From Nitzschia sp. DOCU1 (taxonomy: Eukaryota; Bacillariophyta; Bacillariophyceae; Bacillariales; Bacillariaceae): DNA of 64,000 nt. Both the position numbers and the translations under genes were made by a program. The notes beneath the pieces were generated by a model. That model was not told where the DNA came from. It worked only from the letters and a program-made list of their open reading frames with translations, and did not search any database. Positions 10,503 to 20,656 of this stretch are shown here, piece after piece. The stretch covers positions 992,001 to 1,056,000 of the forward strand of contig OX595985.1 of NCBI GenBank assembly GCA_951394045.1, in the 5' to 3' direction. The stretch's first letter is position 1, and each line of letters begins with the position of its first letter.

Positions 10503-11895
10503 CTGTAGAAAAGAAATGGTGTTTGCAACTCTGGAGGGCGAAAAGAAGTGCATTGCAATTTGGATTTGATTTTGTGAGCACACCTTTGTTGATCTTCGGT
10601 TGTTCAGCAAAAACAGAAAAGACGACACTGGTAGGAGTTTCTATTCTTCGTTGTTCGCATATATGCCTAGCGAAGGCGAGAAATCGTTTGAAGCGAACTA
10701 CCACTATTTAATACCGTTAGTACTCGTAGGAGAGAACAGAAGGAACCTTTGGGTTCCTATCCTGGATTGTAGAAGCTAGCATATGCCTTCTACTATGCCC
10801 TATCATGCCATTAAAGTCCGAAAAACGCGGTGCTTTATGCCCGAGATGGCATCATGCGCCGTTCGATTTGCTGGCATTCCTTTCTTTGTTTCTACGAGAG
10901 TCGAACGTCGCGAGGTGATATATGCCTTCTCGAAAGGCCTTGAGACGATAGCGCTCCGATGCTTCATCGCTTTTCGTTCACCATATCCTTCGGGTTCCCC
11001 GCCTCTGCTGCCCTTGCTGCTTTTTCAGAGATAGAGCTACAGTACATTGAAGATATGATCGATATCGGAACCCAGAGAGAGTATTCTCGTCTATCGTAAC
11101 CAGCCATACGGTACGTTACAAAATACTGTAGAACAGGGACCAGCAGCAGCAACAACAACACAACAACTGATGTTGTTCTTCGACCCATCCAAACCGACCC
11201 GCGCGAAATGAATATCGTTGATAGCGCTCTCTCATTATGGGACTTCCTGGCCTTCGTTTGAGCTTCCCGCGCGAAGGGTATTTGCTGGCATTTGCCCTTG
11301 GAGTTTACGCTTCAGGGGCAGCCAGCCGAAGCCAGCGTTACTACTTGGGGTGTGGGCAGTAAATAAAGGCTGCCTACTATCATCATCACTACTGTTGTCG
11401 CCAAGACAATCAATCGTTTAGCTCTCCCATCGATTATTTCAGCTTCGGAACCCAGGGAGTTGGGTAGTCTCGTCTACGCAATGGAGAGCGAAAGAGAGAG
11501 AGATGTTGGCATACCACCAGCAGCACCAGTCTTCGTGAATGCCGAACGCTGACGAATACATGGTCGTAGTCGACGGATTCTGAAGTCACGTAGCTGAGGT
11601 CTACCCCATGACTAAGTAGGGGAGAGGTATCCTCTACCTGCACTAGCAGCTGCGATATCGTACTACCGGTAGTATTACTAGTAGATACTCGGATTTGTAG
11701 AACTGCTAATAGATAAAATGTAGCGAGAGGGGCTGCCCAATTCACAAGCCGCCTTGACCGCTTGAAAGCCGGTTCTACCAGCAGGGGATAAACTGGCTAT
11801 AGAGTTATGTTCGTGTGCGATCCTTTGCTTCCACCAAGCTGATGCTGTTCTCTGCCTGCACCAGCCCATCGTGTTCACAGTGAGGACAAGGCTCC
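10503..11895. other. Long intergenic stretch with degenerate repeats
   Basis: About 1.4 kb without a supported gene. A degenerate pair of ~40-base segments lies at 11065-11097 and 11442-11476; both contain TCGGAACCCAG and TCTCGTCTA. A CAG/CAA-rich run lies at about 11141-11167. Small open frames (for example 11434-11745 minus) show no domain. Confidence 0.45.
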
Positions 11896-14658
11896 TTACT
11901 TCTTCCAAAAGGAAAAGAACCACCCACACCTAATGTTGCCTTCACCGTCCTTGTCTTCGGCGTAGGGATTGGCCAGGGTCACTTTGTAGTCATTGACAAT
12001 GTCGACTGTCTCCAAGAGAATCGCTTGTGTTAGAAACTCATCCTTCTCGCTTGCCATGGCCATTGCAAGACGAAGCGCATTTTTGATCTCGCGCCCGTTG
12101 AGAGGTGCCACGGCCAACTTTGTAGGGTCAATGCTGCCATCTTCCAAAGTGTGCTCAAAGCCAGACTTGGTCAAAAGGTTCTTCCAGACCTGGGTACGAG
12201 CGTCTTTATCCAACTGCTCGTAGCGCAGGGCAAGGGTAATTCTAGTCTGAAAGGCGGGATCAAGCGAATCGATGCGGTTCGAAGTCAAGAACAAAATGCC
12301 CGAAAAATACTCAACCAATTTGAGCATAACGCTCACCATTGCGTTCCGTTCCAACGAAGACTTGGAAGATCGCGTCTCGAGGAAGCTATCCGCCTCGTCC
12401 AAAAGGATCACTGCGTCCCACCTAGCACACAAGTTCATAATCTCTCCCAAACGACGCTCAAGTTCTCCAGCAGTAGTGCCCAAAGTACCCAACGACAAGG
12501 AGTAGAGTGGCTTGTGCAAGAGTTCCGCAACGGCCTCGGCCGTGAGTGTCTTACCAGTTCCCGGACGACCGTACAGAAGGAAAAGAGTTCCTTCTCCCTT
12601 GCCTTGGACCAAATCTTGGAAGGAATCGGTGCTATGGCGGACCAACGCCTTGACCATCATCTTTCGGTTCTCGGGCAACACCAAACGCTCAAAGATATCC
12701 TCCTGCCACTCAACTTGCTCCAAGCCATCGATCAAGACATCGCCCCAACCTTTGGCTGTCAGAGAGAATCCAACGACACACGGCCAGACCATGTCCAGAA
12801 AGTCGTACGGGACCTGGTCGAAGAGAATGAGACCCTCATCACCAGCATTAGGCTTGGCAGCTTTGGAACCACTGACATCGGCCTTGTGCTTGGTGGAGCG
12901 CATGTGGAGACTATACTCTTTGTACTTGTACTTGATTCCCGTCACCATTGGATCATACCCGACTCCAAGAGAATGGCCATTGTCGTATGCACCCTGAGTG
13001 TCGACAATGATACGTCCTCCGGTGGCCAAGGCCGCAGCGGTACTCCCACCACCCTCGACCTGGCTTCCAGTACGCTTCAAAAAGAAACATCCCTTGTCAT
13101 ATGCCATGTAGGTATGCTTGCCACGGAGCGTTACCTGGTTATAAATCTCACCACGACGACGGTAAAGAAGCAGGAGATCTTCTTGTTCATCCGGGGTATA
13201 CGCCGCCATGGGAACAAATGTCAACGAGGACTGAATGCTACGGCGTCCTTCAAAGGATTCCATGCCCTCGACGACTTCGACCATGGTTGCATAAGAGGCA
13301 GAGACCGCCACGATGTACTGGAAGCAAACTTTGAAGTACTTTGTGGGCTGCCCCATGATAGTACGTCCTTGTTCGTAACGATTCCAGGTCACCTGACAAA
13401 TCATATCCACGCCTCCCCCGCCAGCATTCTTAGCCACAACCTTACTTCCTGGAGTGTACAAGAGCGCCAGTGAATCAAAGTCATACCAGCCTTCATCTAC
13501 CAACTCGTTGAGCGCGGTCAGTTCTTTAGCATAATCATTCTGAATGCGAAGAATGAGTTCATCCAGACCGGCAATGTCCACCTTTGCATCGAGTTCCTTT
13601 GGAAGTTCCATACCAATTGTCTTGGCGATCTCTCTAAAACCTTGACGTTTAGCCTTGATTTCCTGCAACTTCATATCCTTAGCACAGGTAGAATTATAAC
13701 GATCACGAGCCATTTGGACGCCTTGAAGTGCCCCCAAGGCGTGATACAAAGTGAGAGAATCAACCAACATTATAGCATCCTTGTTTGTCGCCACACGCTT
13801 TTGGACGGTTTGTACCATTTTGCGAACCAACGCGGACAGCAAGGAGTCTCCTGGAAAGGAAATCATATCACCAGGAGCACACTGAAAATGCTCAGCAGTT
13901 ACAGTAGCCGCGGCCTCCGAGCTCAACTCTTCGGGCTGACGACGGGGCAACTTGGGGCGACGAGGCTGATACTGGTCCTTGTGCATATCCGCCTTGGGAT
14001 CCAAAGCATCACCTAGAGCCGCCACTACTTGTTCGGGAGTCCAGCGTCCGTCTACAAAAGCCTGCGACTGAACACCTTTCAAGGGGACGCCACTCTTGAT
14101 CATACGTTTGTACTTTTTGATCAAAGGGGTCGGGATCACACTCTGCGGTTCAGTTCCTTCTTCTTCGGCTTGTTGCTTGTTGTCTCCTAAGACAACCGAC
14201 AAATCCATGCCTTCTACCTTCGCACGTTGTTCCACATATTCCAAGGGGATGCCCATCTGAACCATCATGCGGAGTTTCTTGATCATGCCGCGGTTGGCAG
14301 TTGCACGAAATTTGTCAATGGTCTGATTCTTGTTCGTCGCGAGCAACTTCGCCATGGCCTGGGCCTGGAACTGCTCTGTAGCCAATTGAATGGCGGCACG
14401 ACTTGGATGACGAAAGGACTCGCGTCCATCTTCATGAAGAAAGGGGGCCTTGGACTTGGAAAGGTCATGATTGCGAGTCCAGCCTTCCGGAAGTTGACTG
14501 TACAACTGCTCCAACTTTTTCAAGACGGCGTAGTGCACAGAGTTCGGATCGGTGGGGTCCCCATCAACAAAGTCAGGCATCTCAGAAGAGAGATCCTTCA
14601 CCTTGGGAGGGGGAGCCGTATCGGCAACCTGGTTGGTCATGATGTTGTTTCTTGTCAT
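11896..14658 (-). CDS. AAA+ ATPase with two N-terminal CCDC53-like helical repeats
   Basis: 920 aa, single exon, ATG at 14658. The C-terminal third is an AAA+ module: Walker A GRPGTGKT at about 697-704, Walker B VILLDEAD at about 749-756, and LTSNRIDSLDPAFQTRI as the sensor/second-region segment with Arg. This arrangement resembles the single-AAA proteins seen in fungi and algae that follow a long N-terminal domain (about 400-600 here). Near the N-terminus two similar motifs, about 127-158 and 181-216, read KK-x-(R/K)-x-M-(V/I)-x-x-G-(I/V)-P-L-x-x-V; this resembles the K-(Y/F)-x-x-M-x-x-x-G-V-P element of CCDC53. Predicted role: ATP-driven remodelling of an unknown partner. A long antisense open frame at 12151-13473 is a shadow. 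Confidence 0.78.
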   Translation of the reverse strand: MTRNNIMTNQVADTAPPPKVKDLSSEMPDFVDGDPTDPNSVHYAVLKKLEQLYSQLPEGWTRNHDLSKSKAPFLHEDGRESFRHPSRAAIQLATEQFQAQAMAKLLATNKNQTIDKFRATANRGMIKKLRMMVQMGIPLEYVEQRAKVEGMDLSVVLGDNKQQAEEEGTEPQSVIPTPLIKKYKRMIKSGVPLKGVQSQAFVDGRWTPEQVVAALGDALDPKADMHKDQYQPRRPKLPRRQPEELSSEAAATVTAEHFQCAPGDMISFPGDSLLSALVRKMVQTVQKRVATNKDAIMLVDSLTLYHALGALQGVQMARDRYNSTCAKDMKLQEIKAKRQGFREIAKTIGMELPKELDAKVDIAGLDELILRIQNDYAKELTALNELVDEGWYDFDSLALLYTPGSKVVAKNAGGGGVDMICQVTWNRYEQGRTIMGQPTKYFKVCFQYIVAVSASYATMVEVVEGMESFEGRRSIQSSLTFVPMAAYTPDEQEDLLLLYRRRGEIYNQVTLRGKHTYMAYDKGCFFLKRTGSQVEGGGSTAAALATGGRIIVDTQGAYDNGHSLGVGYDPMVTGIKYKYKEYSLHMRSTKHKADVSGSKAAKPNAGDEGLILFDQVPYDFLDMVWPCVVGFSLTAKGWGDVLIDGLEQVEWQEDIFERLVLPENRKMMVKALVRHSTDSFQDLVQGKGEGTLFLLYGRPGTGKTLTAEAVAELLHKPLYSLSLGTLGTTAGELERRLGEIMNLCARWDAVILLDEADSFLETRSSKSSLERNAMVSVMLKLVEYFSGILFLTSNRIDSLDPAFQTRITLALRYEQLDKDARTQVWKNLLTKSGFEHTLEDGSIDPTKLAVAPLNGREIKNALRLAMAMASEKDEFLTQAILLETVDIVNDYKVTLANPYAEDKDGEGNIRCGWFFSFWKK

Positions 14659-15081
14659 TAGCTACTTGCAACTAGGGGTCTTTTCAATAGACTGAGCCGC
14701 TCACATGTGCATCCACAAGAACGAGGCAAGAGATCTCGTTCCATCGCGACGGGAACCGCGTGGAACAAACCCCGCGCGAAAGTACGACTCGACTACTCTG
14801 ACCACTATCGATGTCCATGCAGTGCATAATAGGGGCTTGTGAAATTAGGGGGCGTGAAATAAGGGTTGATGGAATTATCGTATCGGATTAGTCAAAACGT
14901 CAATGACGTACTTCGCTACCAAAAAAGTGTCATTGATGATTTCTGAGATCTCGATGAGGTAATGCTGACAATTGCTTGCCGATGATGGCGGGATAGGTGA
15001 TCGACTGCCAAAGCACTTTGCACTTGACTCATTGCACTCGCTTCGGTTATATGATAGAGCCACAAGACGCGCTGGTGTAGG
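14659..15081. other. Divergent intergenic region
   Basis: 423 bases between the divergent AAA+ ATPase and SBF-like transporter genes. No gene; a TGACGT occurs at about 14901. Confidence 0.4.
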
Positions 15082-16587
15082 ATGGGGTTTTCGGGTCGGA
15101 TTTTTCTTAGAATACTGGTGGTCTCGCTTCTAACGACGGATCCTCATGGCTTCACATTGGCAGCCGTTCCATCGACGTCCACGAAAGGTTGCATTGCGAA
15201 GAAGCCAATGTGCTACGATAAGGCCGCACTTCGATTCGGGAAATTTAGTAGATGGCAAGCTGTCACGTCCCTACGAGCAGTTGGCGGCGACTCCACGCTA
15301 GAAAATAAAGAGGAGCCTACTCTCATGAATAAGGTCGGTCGATTCGCTGATAAGAACTTCTTCTTGGTCGGATTATTCTTCGCGGTCCTTTTTGCCAAGG
15401 CCTCTCCGTTTGTAAGTTATTGGTGTCAAGCATCAGAGCAAACTTGTTTCATTCTAGCTTACCAGCTGAAGTGTTACAGGTCGGGGTCGATGGTGGAATA
15501 CTTCGGCCAGAGCTTTTCATTGGGAAGTATGGGGTGGGGCTGATTTTCCTGCTGTCCGGGCTCTCGCTAGAGACATCAGAGTTGACAAAAGCATTATCAA
15601 ATATGAAATTAAATGGAATGATCCAATTTGCGATATTTGCTTTGTGGCCGTTGCTGGTCGGTCTTCCACTCAAGTCATTTCTGACGTCGGTGGTGCCTGG
15701 TTTGATCCCACTTGCATTGGTTGACGGCCTTTTGATAATGACATGCCTACCAACAACCGTCAACATGTGCATTATGCTAACATCTGCCAGTGGAGGTAGT
15801 GTTGCGGCTTCTATCTGTAATGCTGTTTTGAGCAACATGGGCGGAATCTTCGTCACTCCTGCGCTTCTATTTCAGTTCTTTGGGACTCAAATACGACTTC
15901 CATTTGTGCAGATGGTAATAAAGCTCTGCAAGAAGGTTTTGCTTCCTATCGGTACGTGTTGCACATCCTGTTCTTTGGCTTCCATCGCTGTAACTTGACT
16001 CAAAACTTTAAACTACTGATTATACCACCAGCGGTTGGCCAAGGATTGCGCGCAACAAAAGCCAAGGATGTGTACTCCTCAAACTCAAAGTTTTTCAAGC
16101 GGCTTCAGGAGGTACGTTATGCAAAGTGGAATTCATTGTCTTCTTGCTGAGATCAATTTTCTTATCGAGGTCTCTCGCACAGGTCATCCTGTTGGGAATA
16201 GTCTGGAATGCCTTTTGCAACGCTTTCTCTAGTGGCTTAGGTCTCGACTTGCGGCAAAGTCTTGTATTGGTGACGATATTGCCGGTACTTCATCTGGCCT
16301 CGCTTGCAGGATTGTTCAAACTTTTCTCATTGCCCATCTTTGGCTTTACGCGTGGCGAGACGGTGGCAGCAATGTTTTGCTCCTCTCACAAGACGTTAGC
16401 ATTCGGGTTGCCGCTCATAAATACCATTTTCGAAGGAAATGGCAACCTGGCTGCTTATTGCGCACCTCTCATGTTCGTACATCCACTCCAAATGATACTG
16501 GGCTCTCTATTGATTCCTACAATTCTGAAATATACAAAGGGTGAAAGTTCGAGCGGATCTCAACAGGGTAGCGATAAGGCTGGATGA
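15082..16587 (+). CDS. SBF-like / SLC10A7-type transporter, four exons
   Basis: Exons 15082-15411, 15480-15951, 16032-16111 and 16183-16587; introns of 68, 80 and 71 nt, all GT-AG, together keeping frame to give 428 aa. Exon 2 starts with [14 protein letters not shown], followed by [17 protein letters not shown] and [18 protein letters not shown]; these are the hallmark segments of SBF-like (PF13593-type) proteins related to SLC10A7 and yeast RCH1. About ten hydrophobic helices are visible. The N-terminus ([23 protein letters not shown]) is a signal peptide followed by a Phe motif, so plastid or ER-derived membrane targeting is likely. RCH1/SLC10A7 proteins affect cellular calcium, and other BASS-family members carry organic anions; the substrate here is unknown. 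Confidence 0.82.
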
Positions 16588-16590
16588 TGT

Positions 16591-18645
16591 TTATTGTCTT
16601 ATCCGTTCCTTGTGAGCTTCTCGTTTCTTTAGCAGTTTCTTTAACGCCCGCTTCGAGATCTCGGATCCATCTGCATTGTGCGTTGGGATTCCGTCGGCAG
16701 TGTATCGAGAGAACAAGCCTTCGTACTGTCCTACCCGGAATAAGTCCTGCAACGCGACATTGGACAAATCACTACGATTTGATGCTCTGGGCTTCCTTGA
16801 TGTTTCTGATAGTTTGCCTTCTTCGGTTTTTGGTAGACATATTCTCCATCCATCGCCACCGCCATCCACCTTGTCATCGATCAGCTCCACGCCGATTTTG
16901 GGCAATTCGACATCCCGGATGTCGTCGCAAAGATCGAGTGTTCGTTTCATGTTTTCGGTTGCCTCACCAGCGCTGGCATCCTCCAATGACGAATGACGGA
17001 CCGCCGACCGGAATTTCGTCAAAATGTCTAGAACTACACGTTCACCTCCCACAACTTCACTCATCGCCTCGAAGGACGCATCATTACCGCGTGACAAGCC
17101 GGCACCTGTAGTTCTCATGGTAAAGCCGACCATTGAAAGGGTTTCACGAAAGTTCGAGAGCACTGCATTCATGCATTCCATTGGTCCACGGTCCCTTGTT
17201 GACATGTACTGGTTCCCAGCACTAACTATGCGCAAGCACTGCTTTAGGAACTCGGCGCCGTCCATGTCGTGGTTCAAAGCCTGTAATGCCAGTCGATGCG
17301 CTTCATGACATACAAGCCAAAACCTATGATCAGCATCCCCCCATACTTTGGACGATTCTTGCGGTTCACCTTCCATTCGATAAACCCATGATTGTCCTTC
17401 CATCAAAAGTCGAAGTATTTGTTGTCGAATTGCTCGCGCTTCGGCTAATCTCTCCTTGGAAAAGGTAGCCGCTCCCCGGTAAGACCCTGAGAGGCTTAGG
17501 CACCAAAGACGAAAATCATCACTTGGACTCTCCAAGGTAGATCCCGTGTTGTACTCTGCCAGAAAGTCTTGAATAGAGATAAAATTCTTGAGGCTTTTGG
17601 ACATTTTGAGTCCATCAATATGCAAGTGTCCCGTATGAACCCAGTGAGGGATCCAATCCCCCACCTGTCGGTACGCCTCGGACTGAGCTATTTCATTGGT
17701 ATGGTGCGGAAACTTCAAGTCCACACCTCCTGCGTGTACCAAAAATCTATGAGTAAATTGAAATTGTGTTTGAACAGCTTCAATCATGGCAGAGCATTCA
17801 ATGTGCCACCCAGGCCGACCATCGCCCCAAGGAGACGGCCAGGACAAAGATTCGTCCGCCTTTTTCAGTTTCCAGAGTACGAAATCCCTTGGGTCTTTCT
17901 TTCGTGAAACGCCTGACGAGTCGTCTCTACGTGTGACCTCCAAATCTTGGGCGGCAGCGGCTGGCGCCAGTTTCCCGTACCTCGTCATTTTCCCTAAGCG
18001 CTCGTTGTAGGCTCGAACGTCAAAGTAGACCCCATCCTCTGTTTCGTACGCCATGCCCTTTGCTACTAGCCGCTCAATGTACGGTACGATATGAGGTTCA
18101 ATAGATTCCGTTACACGAGTCACGACGTGTGGTCGCAAGCAATTGAGTGCGTCCAGGTCCTTCCAAAATTCGGCTTCAAACTTTCGCGCCAAATCGATTG
18201 GCGAGACTTGCTGCTCCGATGCGGCGGCGATGATCTTGTCGTCGACATCTGTAATGTTCATGACAAAAAGAGGCGGAACTTTCTCGTGTACCCGAGCCTG
18301 GGCTTCGAGAACACGCCGCACAATATCTATACACACGTACGTTCGGGCGTGGCCCAAGTGAGCGGGTGCATAAGTGGTCGGACCACAGGTGTACCACGCC
18401 AAGCCTTTTCCCTCAATCGAAGGGAGTGGCTGGATACTTTCTGATAGCGAATCAAACATGCTGATCGGATAACCATTAGATGCGTCACTCAATGTGCCAA
18501 ATGCTCGGACAAGGAAAGATTGGTGGGGTCGCCAACGTTGACGAGGAGTTCTCTTCAGCGAGAAAATCTTGGTCGAGTGGCGACATGCCCAAAATTCCTT
18601 CCCAGGCATCGAATGAAAGAACTTAGATGCCGGTCGCTGTAGCAT
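16591..18645 (-). CDS. CARS: Cysteinyl-tRNA synthetase, probably organelle-targeted or dual-targeted
   Basis: Charges tRNA(Cys) with cysteine. 684 aa from the ATG at 18645; the frame is open further upstream but has no ATG. The class I signatures are present: YTCGPTTYAPAHLGHARTYV (zinc-ligand Cys at about 87, HIGH variant HLGHAR at about 96-101), NITDVDDKI, and KMSKS at about 347-351. GWHIECSAM supplies the second zinc Cys and HTGHLHIDGLKMSKS is intact. The C-terminal tail (HNADGSEISKRALKKLLKKREAHKERIR) is the kind found in eukaryotic cytosolic enzymes, whereas the first ~50 residues are rich in Arg, Ser and Lys like a mitochondrial presequence. The stop lies only 3 bases from the stop of the convergent SBF-like gene. 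Confidence 0.9.
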   Translation of the reverse strand: MLQRPASKFFHSMPGKEFWACRHSTKIFSLKRTPRQRWRPHQSFLVRAFGTLSDASNGYPISMFDSLSESIQPLPSIEGKGLAWYTCGPTTYAPAHLGHARTYVCIDIVRRVLEAQARVHEKVPPLFVMNITDVDDKIIAAASEQQVSPIDLARKFEAEFWKDLDALNCLRPHVVTRVTESIEPHIVPYIERLVAKGMAYETEDGVYFDVRAYNERLGKMTRYGKLAPAAAAQDLEVTRRDDSSGVSRKKDPRDFVLWKLKKADESLSWPSPWGDGRPGWHIECSAMIEAVQTQFQFTHRFLVHAGGVDLKFPHHTNEIAQSEAYRQVGDWIPHWVHTGHLHIDGLKMSKSLKNFISIQDFLAEYNTGSTLESPSDDFRLWCLSLSGSYRGAATFSKERLAEARAIRQQILRLLMEGQSWVYRMEGEPQESSKVWGDADHRFWLVCHEAHRLALQALNHDMDGAEFLKQCLRIVSAGNQYMSTRDRGPMECMNAVLSNFRETLSMVGFTMRTTGAGLSRGNDASFEAMSEVVGGERVVLDILTKFRSAVRHSSLEDASAGEATENMKRTLDLCDDIRDVELPKIGVELIDDKVDGGGDGWRICLPKTEEGKLSETSRKPRASNRSDLSNVALQDLFRVGQYEGLFSRYTADGIPTHNADGSEISKRALKKLLKKREAHKERIRQ

Positions 18646-19528
18646 GGCTTCTATGACTTTTGACAATATCTTGTCTTCGATGAGGCTCGTGACGCCATTG
18701 GGCAAGCGAATGGCAGTTGATTCTTGGAGATGATGGGTGTAGATGCAGGCTCCTCGTATCGAGGAGCGAGAGCGCTTTCCCTTTCCGACAACGTCATCGT
18801 CGTGTGTGCGTGATCGATGCGATGTGATGGATGGAGGGAGACCATCGGAGTTTATTCGAGCTTGTCAAAGATCTTTCCAGATTCCACGTGGAAGCCACTG
18901 ATGCGCCGACGAAGCCAAGCCAAAAACGGCGCACAGAGATCAAAGCGTTTCAAAATTTGTTGCGGCGACGAGACGCGCCCAATCACCTTTGTTCCTACCC
19001 CTACCAGCAACGCTCTCTCGTCTTCTCCGTCTCCATCCTCTTCAAAGACTAATAATTCAATAAAGCGATGGCTAGCAAACTCATTCATCCTATCATACTG
19101 CTATCGGACTAAAGTACCAGGTACATTGACGAGAGCACTATAGGTCTCGTAGAGTGAATCAGACGAGAAGAGCTGGCAGGATAGCAATACAGGCCACTCC
19201 TACACACATAAGGCGACATGATCTACTATTAGCTAGCCAGTGCTATTTCACTATTAGTTCTTCGTCGAGGGACGGCCAAAGAATAATTAATTACTAGTAG
19301 CAGACAACAAGTAGGTAATTGAAATATATATGTAGTAGGAATCAAAAGCAGCGTGCTTAATATTGTACAAGCGGGAGGGGAAGCTCCCTTAGTAATACTC
19401 TATGGTAGATGGATTGGTTGTAGGCCGCGCATACAGATCGTGTATTTGTGTTGTGTTGGTAATAAATGATACAGAGTGCGATGATTCTTGGTGTGTGAAC
19501 GTCGCTGGCAGAGAGCGAGAGAGAAGAT
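18646..19528. other. Intergenic, no supported gene
   Basis: 883 bases between the CysRS 5' end and the 3' end of the first EXECUTER-like gene. Small open frames here lack domain features. AT-rich stretches occur around 19240-19340. Confidence 0.45.
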
Positions 19529-20656
19529 CTATTCAAAGCACCCTTCTTGTGTGTAGAAATTGTCGTGTGAACCCAAGTCCAGAGTAGTGGTGGAGAAAGA
19601 GACTTCGTGGTCATCTTCCATATGCTCGGTCTCTTCCCAGCACTTTTCAAGGTGAGCGCGAACCGTGCAGTCGCCGGTTTCACTTCGTTTCTCGTCCTTC
19701 ATGAGCTTCAGAATGAGTTCAGGAGTGGGTCGCCCAAAGAACACCTGGTGCCCGATCGGGAGCCAGGCAAAGCTGAAGTATTCGTTAACCATAATAAGTT
19801 GTCCATCGATCCATTGAGAGTCTAGGTAACCCTCAGAGGCAACTTGGCCACGACCACTGAACCGTTGGAGGTATTTGCAGCCCCATTGACGGGCGGCGTT
19901 CTCGCCGAGCTCAATTGGTTCTAGAAACTCGTCCGTGTCATCCATCATCCTGGGGCTCAAATCCACTTCAAAGGTGACTTGCCCCTTGGGTACATTCTTG
20001 GTACCGGTAACCTTTTGAGCGATCAGGGTGTCGCCGTGGTAGGTGACATTGATCATTTCATACCCATGATCTCCGTACTTCCCAACCCATAAGCCCTCCA
20101 AATTAAACTGTGGAAGGTTAGCGCGGGCATCGTACGCCATGTATCTGTACTTCTCAGCGTCTTGGAAGCGGCCTTCTTGTTGGGCAAGCTCCATGCGCTC
20201 CAGGGATACAATGTAAACAAATTCAGCATCTACTTGCTGCGCCTTCATAATTGCTCGCTCAAGTTCCCGAACTTGTTCCTGGCTACCACTGCGGCGGGCT
20301 TCTTGAAGCTCCAGTCGCATAGCCAACACATCGTGTCGAAGACGATGGAGTTCATCGCCGGACACGAACTTGGAGGCCGAGTTGTCACTGATTTCGACGC
20401 CCGCTCCGATCTTGTCCTTATTGTTGTCTCCAGATTTACCCTTTCTCGACGCGCGTCGTCGATGAGCACTATTTTCTTCATCGAAACTGTCATGGCGGGA
20501 GGTGGCTACCATGTGGAGTGGTTGAATGGAGGGAGAGTTAGAAGTCACCGCATTATAATGAACGCGGGAAGAAACATCGCGGGGAGATGGTAGAGTTGTA
20601 AATCCAGAGGCGACGGTCGCAAGGGTTGCCGTGAGAATGCACGAGATTCGCACCAT
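19529..20656 (-). CDS. EXECUTER-like plastid protein (UVR-like + DUF3506), copy 1
   Basis: 375 aa, intronless. The N-terminus is a signal peptide ending ATVASGFTTLPSP, a textbook ASAF-type plastid motif. A helical, charged region at about 100-180 (LERAIMKAQQ...MELAQQEGRFQDAEKYRYMA) looks like a UVR motif. It is followed at about 184-325 by LEGLWVGKYGDHGYEMI, VTGTKNVPKGQVTFEVDL, GRGQVASEGYLDSQWIDGQL and FSFAWLPIGHQVFFGR. These are the conserved blocks of DUF3506, found in plant EXECUTER1/2 (singlet-oxygen signalling in chloroplasts) and in FBXO31. Presequence, UVR and DUF3506 together favour an EXECUTER-type role; that function is inferred. Several conserved Trp are present; an oxidisable Trp is reported for plant EX1. 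It is divergent from its paralogue at 21588. Confidence 0.75.
   Translation of the reverse strand: MVRISCILTATLATVASGFTTLPSPRDVSSRVHYNAVTSNSPSIQPLHMVATSRHDSFDEENSAHRRRASRKGKSGDNNKDKIGAGVEISDNSASKFVSGDELHRLRHDVLAMRLELQEARRSGSQEQVRELERAIMKAQQVDAEFVYIVSLERMELAQQEGRFQDAEKYRYMAYDARANLPQFNLEGLWVGKYGDHGYEMINVTYHGDTLIAQKVTGTKNVPKGQVTFEVDLSPRMMDDTDEFLEPIELGENAARQWGCKYLQRFSGRGQVASEGYLDSQWIDGQLIMVNEYFSFAWLPIGHQVFFGRPTPELILKLMKDEKRSETGDCTVRAHLEKCWEETEHMEDDHEVSFSTTTLDLGSHDNFYTQEGCFE

Noticed and set aside
12151..13473. 440-aa open frame on the plus strand
   Set aside because: It lies entirely antisense to the AAA+ ATPase, whose motifs are unmistakable; the plus-strand protein has no domain and biased composition.
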